This document shows positions 1-14,759 of a DNA stretch of 64,000 nucleotides, piece by piece. The DNA is taken from NCBI GenBank assembly GCA_003342895.1, contig PTFA01000042.1:4950640-5014639 (forward strand). Reading direction: 5' to 3'. This stretch comes from Casuarius casuarius (lineage: Eukaryota > Chordata > Aves > Casuariiformes > Casuariidae). Made by a program: the position numbers and the translations under genes. The notes under the pieces were generated by a model. That model made no database searches. It saw only the letters and a program-made list of their open reading frames with translations, and was not told the DNA's origin. How positions within the stretch are numbered: position 1 is the first letter of the stretch; each line of letters begins with the position of its first letter.

Positions 1-1200
<1,200 letters not shown>

Positions 1201-3033
1201 TCAATTTATATTCAGTGAATTTGGGCCTATATGTTGTTTACAAATTGTTTTTATTCAGATTAGAATTTTTATGAGTCTGTTTATTTTTACAGGCTTGGTA
1301 AATGAATATATTTGACAAATCTGTACCATGCATAGTTCTGACATCCAATTTTATTTTAGACAGATTTTCCCAACAGAGGATTCAGTCCTGTGTCTGATAT
1401 GAAATCTGGAGTTTATTACTTTAGATTTGTCATTGGTCACCTAAAACCTTTGTGGTGGTCCTTATCCCTGGGTTGGGTGGTTTATTCCTTTAGTAAATGG
1501 AATGAGTCGAGAATAAAATTTTATTATTTTAATAGACTACTAAACTCACCTCTGAGACTAGCTTTGTTTAATCACAAAATTATTTTCATTCAAAGATTCC
1601 CTGCAGAAGGTCATCTCAGCTATTTAGCTGTGTTAGCGTGGCATGACAAGCATTGCAGGAAATGTCAGTTCAGTCTATTCTGGCACTGCCACTTAGGTGC
1701 CTTGGCTGTGGGCTGCGACTAAGCCGACAAGCTGCTAAGCAAGACAACTGCTTAGTGGTGAGACATTATGCAGTGTGCTTAAAGTGACCTACGCAAGGAA
1801 AGGTGGAAAGGAATATATAGATTCCTCCATGCAACATAGACTTTGTGCCCTTCAGCACATACTCTACAGGAAGCTTTACTCCCTGGAGGATGAGAAGGGA
1901 AACCTCATCAGTCTTGACCAGTATTACAATATTCAGCATAGCCAGTTTTATTTCTGACACAGGCTCTGTGAACTTGTACGTAAAATTAGTGAGGAAACTA
2001 ACCATTAGAACGAATAATGAAGATTAGCTTCTCTGTACAATACTAAGTATGGCAATGGCTAACTAATACTAGGCTAAAAATAATAAAACTTTAATGACAC
2101 AGAAAAGATGATTTTACTGGGAATCTACATTAAAAATACTGCATCAGTGTAATCTAAACTTGATTTAGATTGACAGAAGGGGTGCAAGAAAGCTCTTTGA
2201 TATACAAGTATCTGCTGATTCTTTCAGTTGATTAGCATTTCAAAAGGTAGTGAACCTGAAAGCATTTTGATATATAGTCCTTCAAACTGACTTCCAAATA
2301 AATAAGGGTTGTTTCTTAGGTATCATTAAACACCTCTCCAGTATCAACTGTTAGCCAGTCTCAGCTACTGGATGGGCCACTGCACTTCTCTGTTCTTGAG
2401 CCGGCATTTCCTACAGCAGGAAAGATGATGGGGAGGGGGGAGTTCCTCTCATTTCACTTTTGAACTCTACAGTGAAGATATCTGTGTCTAAGCTAGTCAC
2501 CTTGACTCCCTTCAGAGACCATGAAAAGAAATGGGCACTTCTAAGGCAAGGTTCATCAGCCTATATATGAGACACATGCAGTACAGTGGGATGAATCATG
2601 CCCTAGAAATACTTGTATTTCTCCACAAGCTATGAAAGTGTTCAGGTGACTCGCTCAGGCATAGATGTCTACTGGAGACATCTAAAATTAAGTAAGCTGA
2701 ATAAGACTCCAACACATTAATGCACTTGTTGACTAAAATACGTAACTCTCTGCTATTATAGAAATGTGTGTTACAAGCAGATTACCAGTCTAGTTAACTT
2801 GAGGGTCCTAGCTGATATTTTTAAATGCAACTTTGCCTTGTCTTGACCTCATGTTGACCATACTGTGTTAACTTACATACTTTTTTAAAAAGGTTATATT
2901 TTCCAGGTTAGATATGCCATGATGATATCAATAACAAAAGCATCAGTAACAATAATGAAATGCTCTTATATGAAAGCATTGCTAGGTTAGTCTTTTGTTC
3001 TGCAGGAGAGTTCATTCCTCCAAAGAAGACCTC

Positions 3034-3062
3034 TATATCACTGGTACTCAACCAGTGATATA
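3034..3062. repeat. Inverted repeat: 12-bp perfect stem, 5-base loop
   Basis: The arms TATATCACTGGT and ACCAGTGATATA flank ACTCA. The ACTCAACCAGTG portion recalls the terminal repeats of Charlie-type hAT elements. Without a second terminus and target duplication, this assignment is only a suggestion. Confidence 0.7.
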
Positions 3063-5596
3063 TGGGGCAATTCCGATTTATAAAACAGCAGGACATGATC
3101 CATTAAAAAATGCAAATCAGTGACTCAACCCTACGAAGTCCCACCCATTCCCACCTAACACTAATGGGCAGTGAGATGTTCCATTGTTTCTTTCTGTCCT
3201 CAGAAGATCAGTAGTCCTTGAAGCAAAAGGGACAAACGACCTCTTCTGGAAATTAACCTGGCTAATCTGCCAGGCTGTAGTTCATCCAGCATAAATCCCT
3301 CTCTATCTGCTTCTAAATACATCCTGTTTCTTCCACGGAGACTAACTCTCTTGGGGGACTGTTTTGCCCCAGCTAACACTTACCTTGGCTCAACGCAAGC
3401 CCACATAAGGGCCTCCCCATACATTCTAGCCAATCTCATTTCTACTGTCATAATGCTAAGTCAGTTTGTCCCATTTAGCAAGCATTTGCCTGGGTTTACA
3501 CTGCTGATACGCAGAGGTCAGTGCAGGCAGACACTTCTATTACTATGTGAAATATTACGGAGAGCTTTGAGAACCATCTGTCTTGACATTTACACAAGGA
3601 TATTGGACAAATGCCCGTGGCTTGACAGCCTGGATCTTGGTGAGGTCACACATAAAAATTAATATATTGATCATAGCACAGGAGGCTGAATTTTAATATT
3701 CATGAGGTAGCATTTCTGAGGATTAATTTGAAAGTCAAACAGGCTAGAGTGCCTTTGGTACTTAGGCTCTACTTATTAATATAGCTATCAAGGACAACCT
3801 ACTTCTAAAACACCTACTAACATGGAATGGGGATACAGCATTTAGGAACAGCAAACCGTTACAGACCTCCTTATTGCTCAATGATCAGAAATAGCCAAGA
3901 TTTCTTTCCAGTGAACACGAGTCCAGTTAAATTTACAATGACTTTTCCAAGCCTCCCATGGTTAATGAAAGAAATACACGGCTGCCTTTGGGAGCCATTC
4001 CAAATACTGCAGATCTGCTGGAAGTGCCTCAACTGTTCAGCTCTGCAATGGCAGAGTCTGGGACAGTCAGGCACTGACATACAGCTTCAGCATTTATCAC
4101 CAAACACAGCTGGGGCACTCTGGTTTGAGATCGTATGGTTGGGATAGAGTGAGCAGCTGAGCAGAAGACAAAAGCCTCAGACTTGAAGCTGCAGCATTGG
4201 CATTAAGCCCTCCTGCTCTGAAGATAAAAGCTGAAAACAAAACCAAAAAACAACCAGTCCTCCAAAATTCCTCTGGTTGCAATGTGTTCCTCTCTTTCTC
4301 CCACAGAGAGTCAGCATCATTCATACATTTGCAACTGCAGCTATTTCAAATATAAATTCAATTATTCATTGAATTTATTTATTAATTTGATCTGGTAAAC
4401 ATATCTTCACTCAATCAGTGCTTCTTATTTTCTTAAGGCAAAGTGCTGTAGCAAAAGATTTTGGTTTCTGACTGGTTAACACACAACTCCTGTTTCCTCA
4501 GCTAACATTTCCTTTCAAACACTTAGGGATGCTCCAGTGACAAAGAATCAATTTTACTTTTAACTTTTGCCTGTCATTTCAATTAGACAACATGCCAGAG
4601 ATTTTCATTACACAAGGAGAAAAAAGGGGAGCTTTGTCAGCAAAGAGAAGGTTAAACAATTGAAATAAGAAATATTTTAAAGTAATGACACCTTGTAACA
4701 TATTGGTCTTTGCATGTGCCAGTATAAAACACTTTCTGCTGCTTTATCCCAAAAGCAGTAACATACTTGCTCAAGGGCTTTTTTTCAACTGTTTTTTTAT
4801 TCATCTTACAGATGATGGGTTAATTTTTCTTCTCTCTTTAGCTCATTGTCTAAGAAGCACAGACAGGGCCAAGACTCTAAAAAGCCAGCAAGGGCTGCGT
4901 AGAATAAAAGGAAATCAAAGGCTCTTCTTAGGATGCAGTCAATCTGCTTCACAGAACCAGATAAGGCAAAAGATACTGAGGAACAGCCACTCCAGGTAGG
5001 ATCATTTTTCTTGATGCACCTTCAGCTCTATTGATGTATATTGCTTTAAATGCTTTGAAACAGTGTGCTACCTTCTGGTATTTCTGACTCCTTTAGAGAA
5101 CAATTAGATAGATGAGGTGCACAAATTCAGAACCCTCAGACTGGTTTTCGTTTGTTTGCTGTTTTTTAACCCAGCCTGGAAAAACTTCAGAAGGATGCTT
5201 TAGAAGAAAAGTATCTTTGTAACAGTTTTCCAGGCAATCAGGGAGTTAAGGTAATGGGCAGCTGTATCCAGCTGTGAATTGGAAGATGATTGGCTTTCTT
5301 ATCCCACCTAGAACTGCATCTATGTAATCTCTGAGATAAGACAGCTGCACTGAAAATCTCTATCTCCTGGTTCTCTGCAAGCTGTGAGGAAACTTGGAGG
5401 TCAGCAGAGAAGGCCATATAAAGACTTTAATGACAAGAATGAAAAGGAAGATACACTTTAGATTTATGGTCTGTATAGTGAAGTAAGAGAGGATACAGGA
5501 TGGCTATGTCATATCGTGTCTCAGCTTGAAAATTAAAAAAACTATTTTAGCTAGAGTGATATGTATGTTTTCACTATGAATTTGTGTGTAAAATAT

Positions 5597-6660
5597 GACC
5601 ATAGAATCATCTAAAAACAGGACTGGAAAGACACTGAGAGTCGACCAAAGTTTATCCTCCTTCTCCAAGCCATGTTCAACTATGTCAGCACAATTTCAGA
5701 TATATGTTTCTCCAGCTTGATCTTAAAGATCTGTAATAAATGGAGATTCTGCAACTCCTTAGGCTGCACAGCCTATTCCAACGCTTAACTAATCTTACCA
5801 TTAGAAAGCTTTCTTAAAGTCTAACTTGAGTATTTCATGCTGCAGTTTAAACCCATATCTTCTTTTCCACTCTACTAGAAACATGGAAAATAGATTACTA
5901 CTTTCATCTTTGCACCAGTCTTTAATCTGCATGAAGAGTTCTCTCTCCTTTTCCCACTCCAGTGCCCTTAACTTTTTCAGACTTAACAACAACTCTTTCT
6001 ACTTTTCCTAGAAATCATGTTTTCTCTAACAGTTTCTCTAATAATATCTGTTGCTATCCTTTGGACTGCCTACAATGGGTCCACAGTGTTCCTGAATACA
6101 ATTTCCAAACCTGTGTTCAATAATCCCAGAGTATGGCATTTGTTTTTTTTTTTTACAATAGGATTATAAACTAATTTATATTCATCTTGGGATAAACAAT
6201 AACCCCAAATCCTCTTCTTAAGAATCTAGCCAATTTTTCTGTACCCTGTATCCGAGCAGCCAGTTATTCATAGTATTCATCTCCTTGCACTTATCCATAC
6301 TAAATTTTATCTGACTTTTTCCGGACTACTTTTTCAGTTTGTTGGGATCACTCTGAATTCTAGTTCTGTCCCCAGTATAACTGAAATCCTTACCTTGTGT
6401 CTGCTGCAAATTTAATAGGCACACTCATGCTTTCATTTTCCAGACCATTAATGAAAACACTGAGCAAAAGGGGACTTAAGAGAGATACCTACACTTCTCC
6501 TTCCCACCCACAACAATGAACTACTAGTTTCATAGCCTCCCACAGAGTAGCTATCAGTTTTGTATTTATCCTGAACTGTCTCAGTGAAACGATGCTTGCT
6601 GAACTAGTTCTCTTTCAATAAGCATGTTCCCTATAGGCTTATCTACACTGCTAAGTAGGA
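5597..6660 (-). mobile_element. Ancient CR1 LINE fragment (3' portion), minus strand
   Basis: The left end reads ATAGAATCAT, the reverse complement of a CR1 3' terminus, followed inward by the CR1 tail in inverted orientation. Recognisable consensus-like stretches include GCCTATTCCAACGCTTAACT (about 5771-5790) and CACTCTGAATTCTAGTTCTG (about 6350-6369). A third stretch, about 6415-6470, includes CATTAATGAAAACA. The similarity is to older amniote CR1 copies rather than to a young avian family, and no usable reading frame remains. It is in the same orientation as DSCAM. The far end near 6660 is uncertain. Confidence 0.8.
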
Positions 6661-9149
6661 GAGAGCCAGGAAGTATATTGAGCTCTCTGCCCCAGATGGT
6701 ACACATTGCTTTTTAGTTTAATTTCCAGCTTAGTTTTGAACTATTCTAAATAACTCTTTGCAAAGCAAATCTGCTTTAGAGCAGCTTGTACTAAGCAGTA
6801 TGGACATGAGTCAGCTAATTTTAGGAGAGCCGGGGGCTGCTCCTTTGCCCTTGTTTATGCAGCAATATAGATGTGGCCTACTACGAGCACTGAGTTTCAT
6901 CAGTAATCAAGTTTTTACTTCTATAAGGTCAAAACAAAAGAAACCCTCCATCTTGCACATCATCATCATCACATAATTGTCTACCCTATTCTACTTTAGG
7001 TCTTCATTGTTTCTGGAAATGACGGTTTGGAGTCTCTTGGGTTGACAAGTTACCTGGTACTTGGGGCTTTGACAAGTTGTTTCTACCTGGAAGCAAACTG
7101 AGTTAATAGGAAACGGATACAATACTGTATTTATAAAGAATGGACTTCAAGTCCCTGTGTCCCTCAACAGAGTAGACAGGCCTCAAAGTCTGCCCTCAGT
7201 GAATTCCCTCAAGATATCTGCCTGTAGACTTCTTCCTAAGGTCACTTGCCACTGTTTTTTCTCTAGGTCTTCTGGGTTTTGCCTTGCTTCCTTTCTCAGA
7301 TGCACAGACTGCCATAACTGCAAACAACCAACAGTCCTGTCCCGCTGTTTTCAGTAAGACCCTGGATACCATTTGGTCATATAATTTGGCTTCTGCTCAG
7401 GTCTTGCTGTTTTGGCCCATGTTTTGAAACATAACATCTACTTCTTACTCAGTCTTATTGGAGCAAAATGTTGTAAATAGAAGCTGAGCAGAAAACAGAA
7501 TATAGTTTCCATGTAAAATTTTACTTTTTAAAAATTCTGAACTGAACTGAAATGTTGGAAAATAAACAACAGATGTTTCAGAAACTGCATAGCCAGCTCC
7601 CTGCCTTCCCACCTGTGCAGATCTCCAGGTAGCCCATGTAGTCAAGAAGGTCAGGAACAACCCAAGTACACAGCCTGCTCCTCCATTTGGAACAACCCAC
7701 AGGAGCCAGAGAGTCCATCAGTCTTCCAGGGCTCATGATGAAGGAAGCAGCATGTGGGGTCATAGGCAGATTACCATGGGAAGTCAGACCAGCAGACTAT
7801 CAGCTGGGCTGCCAGCTGGCCCTCCTGGCTCCTTTGCTGTCCCCAAGTCATCAGGCTTTTACATAGCATTTGAGTAAAATCACAGATTGTGCAACCCCAC
7901 CTAGTCTCTTACACCATACAGAAGGGAATGTGATGAATCCACATCTGCTGAAATACACTGAAACCGATGCCAAGGACTTAACTGTTAGACTATATTGATA
8001 TACCTACACATGAAACGAGGTTGTGAGACAAGACCAGAGTTTTATGAAAAAATCAATATCAAATGAGTTTTAGTAAAGCTTTATGGGGAGACCTTTTAAA
8101 AATTATATCAAACAGCACATCAGCAGCACTAAATTTATATCCTTCACTTAAAATTTCTCTTAGAGATCTGTACCATGACACAAATAAGAAAAGCAAAAAT
8201 GTAAAGTTGACAAAGCAATTAAAAGAATGAATCTGCTACATTTTGGAGCCAGTAATAAAGCTGTGAAATATCTATGAAAAAGCTATAAAGAGTACAATTG
8301 TGGCATATTAAAAAGGACATATTTTAAATACCATTCAAAATAAGTTTTTCAAATAACAAAAAAGACTATAAAATAGTTCTGTGCTATATAAAGAACAAGA
8401 ATTAATAAACATAAATATCCTCATGCTGTAAAAATTACTGTATAAGCAAAGTGATAAATACTATCTGTAGTACTGAATCAATGAACATAGATTTTAAACT
8501 CTCAGCCTTACAGATTCTGCTGACTCTAAAGAGCCTTCCATTCAATGGTAACTTTATTGGCTTAGCCCACTTCTAATAGTTACCTTTTCCACTCTTCTGA
8601 GAGACTTTCAGCATACCTTTAATCACTGAAGTCTCTACAATGCAACAAAAACCCAGTTCCTACTTACAATTATAAGCTTTCGCACCATTTTCCATGAGTT
8701 TCATTCAAGTCTTTAAAAGTGGAGAGAGATTGGGGACCAGAGAATGTGATGCAAAGCCTCCTCACATTGAGCAAAAATTTGGGCAGATCCTGTACAAAAC
8801 CAAGACAAAACTTGTGTATGTCTGAAAAAACTGCTTGGAAAATATCTGGATGCTGGAAATTGATGTCAGCTAATTCTGGTCGTTTAAAGATTAGATATCT
8901 AGTTCAAGACAACTGCATACACTGTCTCCAGAGTGAACTGAGAGAAGGGACACTTTTGGAAGAAGACACATCTGGCTTCTCTCAGATAGACTAGGTATAT
9001 CTCTCTGAGATGGCTGAAGTCAGTTGAGGTGAATCCCACCTTCAGCGTATGAGCTGGAGAGAGAGTGCAAAGATGATTTTCTTCTTCACAGGGCAACCAC
9101 CAGAGTGTACTGCATATGCTTTTGCTGGATATCAATAATAAGTAGCAGT

Positions 9150-11820
9150 GAATGTCCTTCTGGTGTTTTGTGGGATAGGATCTCATTGGGGGATAACTCT
9201 CATGGTAAGTGTGCTGCAATGGAGCAATACAGACTGTTCAGGAAAGATGGTTAGGAAGATGGGAAGGACAGGTTACACTCTAAGTAAAGGAGTGGCTTGA
9301 ATGCATGGTGCTTTGCCCTAGGGCATGAGACAAACCAGGAGAGAGCTTGTGGGTAAGGATCAGAGGACAGACCAACACTGGTGATGTTGAAATAGGTGTC
9401 TGATATGACCTCCTGATTAAGAAGAGGAGGCAGATGAATTCTTCTTTAGGGAGCTAGAGAAAGCATCACAAGCACAAGCTTTGGTACTCATGCATAACTT
9501 TACCACACTGATATCTGCTGGAACAGCAATATGGCTGGGCACAAGAATCATAGGAGATTTCTGGAAAGTATTGAAGACAATTCTCTGACTATGGGAGATG
9601 CTCTGTTGGACCTGATACTCACAAACAAGGAAGAACTGGCTGAAGATGTGAAGGTCAAGGATAGCCTTGGCTGTGGCAACCATGAGACTGTGGAGTTTAA
9701 GATCCTGAGGGAAGTGAGCGAGACAAACAGCAGAATTACAACCCTGGACTTCAGAAGAGCAGTTTTTGGCTTGTTCAGGGACCTATGTGGCAGGATTCCA
9801 TGGGAAACTGCCCTAGAAGGAAAAGCAGTCCAGAAGGGCTGGCTAATCTCCAACAGCATCCTCAGAGTACAAGAATGGTCTGCTGCAACATATGGAAAGT
9901 TGAACAAGCACAGCAGAAGGCATTAATGGGTGAACATGGAGCTCCTCACTGAGCTCAAACACCAAAAGGAAACACACAGAAAGTGGAAGCAGGGACAGGT
10001 TACTTGGGAGGAATACGAAGACATTGCCCACACTTGTAGAAATGGAGTTAGGAAAACCAAAGCTCAGCTGGAGTTGAAACTAGCAAGGGAGCTAAAGGGC
10101 AATGAAAAAGGTTTCTGTAAGTACTCTTGCATCAAAACAAGGGCTAAGGGAAGTGGGGGCCCATTGGTCAATAAGGCAGGTGACTTAGTGACAAGGAACA
10201 TGGAGAAGGCTGAGATACTCAATATCTTTTTTTGCCTCAGTTTTCACTGGTAAGGTTTGTCCTCAGGCTTCCCAGGTTCCTAAGCCTCCTAGCAGAGTAT
10301 GTGGGAATGAACCTGTACTCACGGATGAGGAAGACTCAGGGAGCACCTAAGAATGATTTAATTAGATATACACAAATCCATAGGACCAGATGGGATGCAT
10401 ATGATTGTGCTGAAGATGCTGGCTGATGTCATTGCAAGGATGCTTTCTGTCATCTTTTAAAGGCCATGACAATGGGGAAGGTTTCTGATAACTAGAAAAA
10501 GGCAAACACCACACGCATCTTCAAGAAAGGCAAGGAGGAGGATCCAGATAACTACAGGCTGGTCAGCCTAGTTTCAGACTCTGAAAAGATTATGGAGCAA
10601 ATCCTATTAGAAACCATTTTAACCATATGAAGGAGAGGAAGGAACAGCCAATATGGATTTATCAAGAGCAAACCATGCCTGACCAACCTGATTGCTTTCT
10701 ATAAGGCGATGACTGGCACTGTGGACAAGGGGAGGCCAGTGGATATTGTATACCTTGGTTTTAGCGAGGTCTTTGACCCGGTCTCCCATAGTCTCCCTAC
10801 CACCAGATTGGTAAGGTATGGGCTGAATAAGTGGATAAACATGGAAACTTGGCCAGAATGCAGGGCTCAGAAAGCTGTGTTTAGTGGTGCAAATTTCAGC
10901 TGAGACTAGTAACAAGTGGCATCCCTCAGGGATCATTATTGGGACCAATACTATTTAATGTCTTCATTAATGACCTAGAGGAGAGGACAGAAGGCACTCT
11001 CAGTGAGTTTGTGGATGGCCCCAAATTGTGGGGAGCAGTTAATACACTAGAGGGCAGGGCTGCTGTTCAGAAGGACCTGGACAAGCTGGAGAAAAGGGCT
11101 GATTGAAATCTCATGAAGTTCAAAAAGAGCAAATATAAAGTTCTACATGTGGGATGGAATAACCCACGTACCACTAGAGGCTGAGAGTCAACTGTCTAGG
11201 AAGCAGCTCTCCAGAAAAGCAGCTCTGTATTAGCAGCACTGCACTAGCAAGAGTGTTTCCAGCAGGTCCAGGGAGGTGATCTTTATCCTCTATTCTGCAC
11301 TTCTGAGACCACACCTGGAGTACTGTGTCCAGTTTTGAGCTCCCCAGTACAAGAGAGAGAGTGACATACTGGAGCGAGTCCAGCACAGGGCTATCAGGAT
11401 GGTCAGAAGGCTGGAGCAAGGACACAAATGCAAGGAGAGGCTGAGAGAGTTGGGTCTGTCAGCCTTAAGGAGAGAATGCTCAGGAGAAACTTTTTATTGC
11501 CATGTATATACATTTGATGAGACAGTACAGAGAAGGTGGAGCTAAGCTTTTCTCAGAGGTCCACAGTGAAAAGAGGCAATAGGCACAAGTTGCAACACAG
11601 GAAATTCTGATTAGATACTAGAAAAAACAATTTTACCATGATACCATGATCAAACATTGGAACTAGGGACCAGAGAGGCTGTGGGATCTCCCTCCTTGGA
11701 GTTGCTCAAGACAGAACTGGACATGGCTATGAGCAACCTGATGTGATCAGATTTGCTTCGAGCAGGTGATTGGTCTAGATAACTTCTGTCAGTACCTTCC
11801 AACCTGTATTATTCTATGAA
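9150..11820 (+). mobile_element. CR1 LINE, long 3' part of ORF2 plus 3' tail, decayed
   Basis: Translation in shifting plus-strand frames gives the end of the CR1 endonuclease, the linker and the reverse transcriptase. Recognisable pieces are GDALLDLILTNKEELAEDVK (about 9590-9650), TLDFRRAVFGLFRDL (about 9740-9785), WKQGQVTWEEY (about 9985-10015), GPDGM (about 10385) and IPQGSLLGPILFN-like sequence (about 10922-10958). The tail ends with the CR1-type ATTCTATGA at about 11811-11819. The copy is inactive. Frames break repeatedly, the motif A Asp is Gly (YLGFSEVFD, about 10750) and the FADD box reads FVDG (about 11010). A deletion seems to remove part of the region near 11200-11260. It lies antisense to DSCAM in the FN4 intron. 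The 5' border is approximate; similarity is clear from about 9205 and plausible a little earlier. Confidence 0.93.
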
Positions 11821-14692
11821 AGTTTAAAAATGGAAAACTATCTAGTCAAAATATGCCTACAACAATTGAAACCAAACACTGGTATAGCTAATGTGCACCT
11901 CACAGAGAAAAACAAACGTGTTAGAATATCATCAAGATTTTTCCTTAGTTAGACAGGGGGAAAGACTCCAATAAAATTCCTAAGACATTTTAAGCCACTG
12001 GCAGAATTGTATGTCTTTCACATCTCAACACTTTCTATGCACATTTGCCCAAATGAGTTCTGCTTTTAGCTTTCACTATCAGGAAATCAGAGAGTGATAG
12101 CGAGGTCATCTTATTCCACATCTTAATATGAGTGGAATGAAGACAAGAACCAACTGACAATATCCTGAAAAGGAAAATCACTGAGGAGAGTGTTCTCCAT
12201 TTATTATCCTTATATAGTGCAGGTTTACTCACATGACTCCTTTCTATTAATCTCCAGTCATTACATAGAGAAAGCAGACGACTGATACACAGTTTAATGA
12301 CCTGCTTCATCAGAAACAGCAGGATAAGCTGTTTTAATGTTTGCTCCTGTCAGGGAATGACTGGCCGACCAATGGATCACTGCTTGTTTAGCACTCCCTG
12401 CTCTGCCTGCAAAATACTCCAACAACAACTGCACTTTTCTAATCAAGAAAGCAAAACAGATTTTAACATGTGTATTGCTGATTGAGTGACACCATCCTGT
12501 TCACTGGCACTTGAATGATGTAGTTGCTCTACCTTTCCTCATGTCTGAACCCCTCACTGTGCTTTCCCTACCAGTTCTAATGCTTTCTCAGCCCTTCATG
12601 TGGCAGGAAATCCTGCTTCTTAACCTTCATTCTCATACCTTCAGGACACACCGTGTTTTTTTCTGTGTTGCTTTTTACCTGTCCTCAGATTAGTTTCCAG
12701 ATTGGCAAACCATTGGATGCTTGGTGTCACAGTGACCTATTCCAGGCACTTACATAGTATACTTATCTGAACGCAACAAGAAGTTCCTTTTCAGAAATCA
12801 TCTAAACCTCATATTCTACAGCCCTTTTAAAAGCCCTGGCAATATACATTTACAACCTAAGGCAGATGGTGCTGGAGCATCTGCCAAAGAAGGCAGCTCC
12901 CCCCACAGCCAGGTAGGAGCTAAACTACTCTACCATCTTTAGCAGGAGTCAAACCATGAGTAGATACAGCCCCACTGGTCCCTGGAAAAACCTATGTTGC
13001 TGGGATGGGAAGGAAGTTCACGCTGTAGCAGCTAGCGCTGCCCATTGCCTTCATCAGGCCTGAGCAGAGTGACTGTAGCAAGTGTCCTGTGGGCATGTCC
13101 TATATCAGGTCTGTGCAGATGAACAGCACATATATGGTAAGTACACCCAGAGGGAAGCGACTTGGGGACCATCATGGGAGGCCATGAGGAGCTGGGTCAT
13201 GCACGGAGTTGGACATGGATGTAGGAAGAAGTGGGGTCATGTACAGTGGGAAAGTGGGTTGTGAGTTGGCTCAGAGGATGATTTTTTTAACCTGAATTCT
13301 GGTATTTTTTCTTTTATTTATTTGAAGAAGGACCAATTAAGTTCACTCTTTTTTCAGGCCAAGATTGGAAAGAGAAATTTCAACTAGTACTTTGGACTAG
13401 CTGACAGGTAGTCAGCTTTTCAGTGAATGTGTCAGTACCACATTTCTGTATTTTTTTCTGTATTTGCGGAATAAAAAAGAGAAAGTTCTGCACATAACAT
13501 AGGCACCACAATTAAACATTATGGCAATGGATCCTTGCCCTCTATCTTGCTTAGAGAATATATGTCAATGGAGAACCATTTGTCTTTTTTCACATGTTAA
13601 TCATATTTGCATATTTGCATTTTGCTTGAAATATATCAGCCAGATACTGTCCTTGGGAACTGAAGCAGTTAAGCCAGAAATGACAGTATCCTTCTGTCCA
13701 GGGTCATCAGAAGTTTTCCCAGATTCTGCCTTTGCAAAGCAAACAGAACTGTGCAACAAGCAGCAAATCTTCATCTCAGAATATCTCAGGTTCATAGGAA
13801 GGTTGTGCTTTGTAGTAAAAATGTGTACAACATGAACGACAGAGTTAATTTGTCTTCCTGTTGATGACTTACTACGCTCTTAAATACCATAACAGTGTCC
13901 TCATAAAAAGGAACTCTGCCTTGTTAGCTTAAGAGCATTGTCTAAAGTGTACTGTATTGAATTCTTCTCAGTATACACATACTGCTTGTAAAATGCAATC
14001 TGCAAAGAAAATAGCCACCAGTAAGTTTACCTTCACCACTCCTTTTCTCTTTCTTCTCACTGATGTTTAAAAACTCAGTTTGCCTTTATTCTTAAATGGC
14101 AGATTTTTAGCAAAATTATTTTGCAACAAGGGCTTTGAGTGTAGGAAGTTTGAAGTCTTTTCAGGAAGTTTATATGGCTCCATACCTCCAACTAGTTACA
14201 ACTTATGGTGGCAGAAGAATTGATAAAGACAGAGCTTTTCTATTTATTCCCCTTCCCCTCCCTAATTTAAAACCATTTTCTCTGCCAACTGCTTGCCTGT
14301 GCCAACAGTGAATCATACAAGAACTTGCTTGAGATATGCAGAATGTATCTGCACAGGAGTATTATCATTCAAGCACTTCTGCGACAGATTTCTTTCACTG
14401 CAAAACTAGCTCTGAATAAAATAACTTTCTATTTAATGATTCTTTTATGGATAAAAGATAGCAATGCCTTTTGTTAGAAAAAAAGTACTGGGGTTCCTAT
14501 GTTGACATGGTCCTGCAGTCTTGCACTTATCTAGAGATGCCCAACCTAGCTTCTGGAAACTGATAAATTAGTGTGGTCACTGTTTCGCTCAAGACACAAA
14601 ACAGATACAGAAGACATGTTCTGTAAGCCATAATTAATACTGATCTGCAAAAGACTATGGAGAAGTGGTACAGAGCCTGTCCTCATGGAGCT

Positions 14693-14759
14693 ATACATGC
14701 ATATATACATATGTATATATGTATACATGTGTATATGTATATGTACACATACACACACT
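14693..14759. repeat. Alternating TA/CA/TG microsatellite
   Basis: About 67 bases of alternating pyrimidine-purine steps (ATATAC, ATGTAT, GTGTAT, ACACAC) end in a short CA run. It could adopt left-handed or cruciform structure and is likely length-polymorphic. A smaller related patch lies at about 14806-14820. Confidence 0.85.

Noticed and set aside
9531..10253. Two adjoining plus-strand open frames as a host gene
   Set aside because: Both are pieces of CR1 ORF2 and belong to the decayed LINE.
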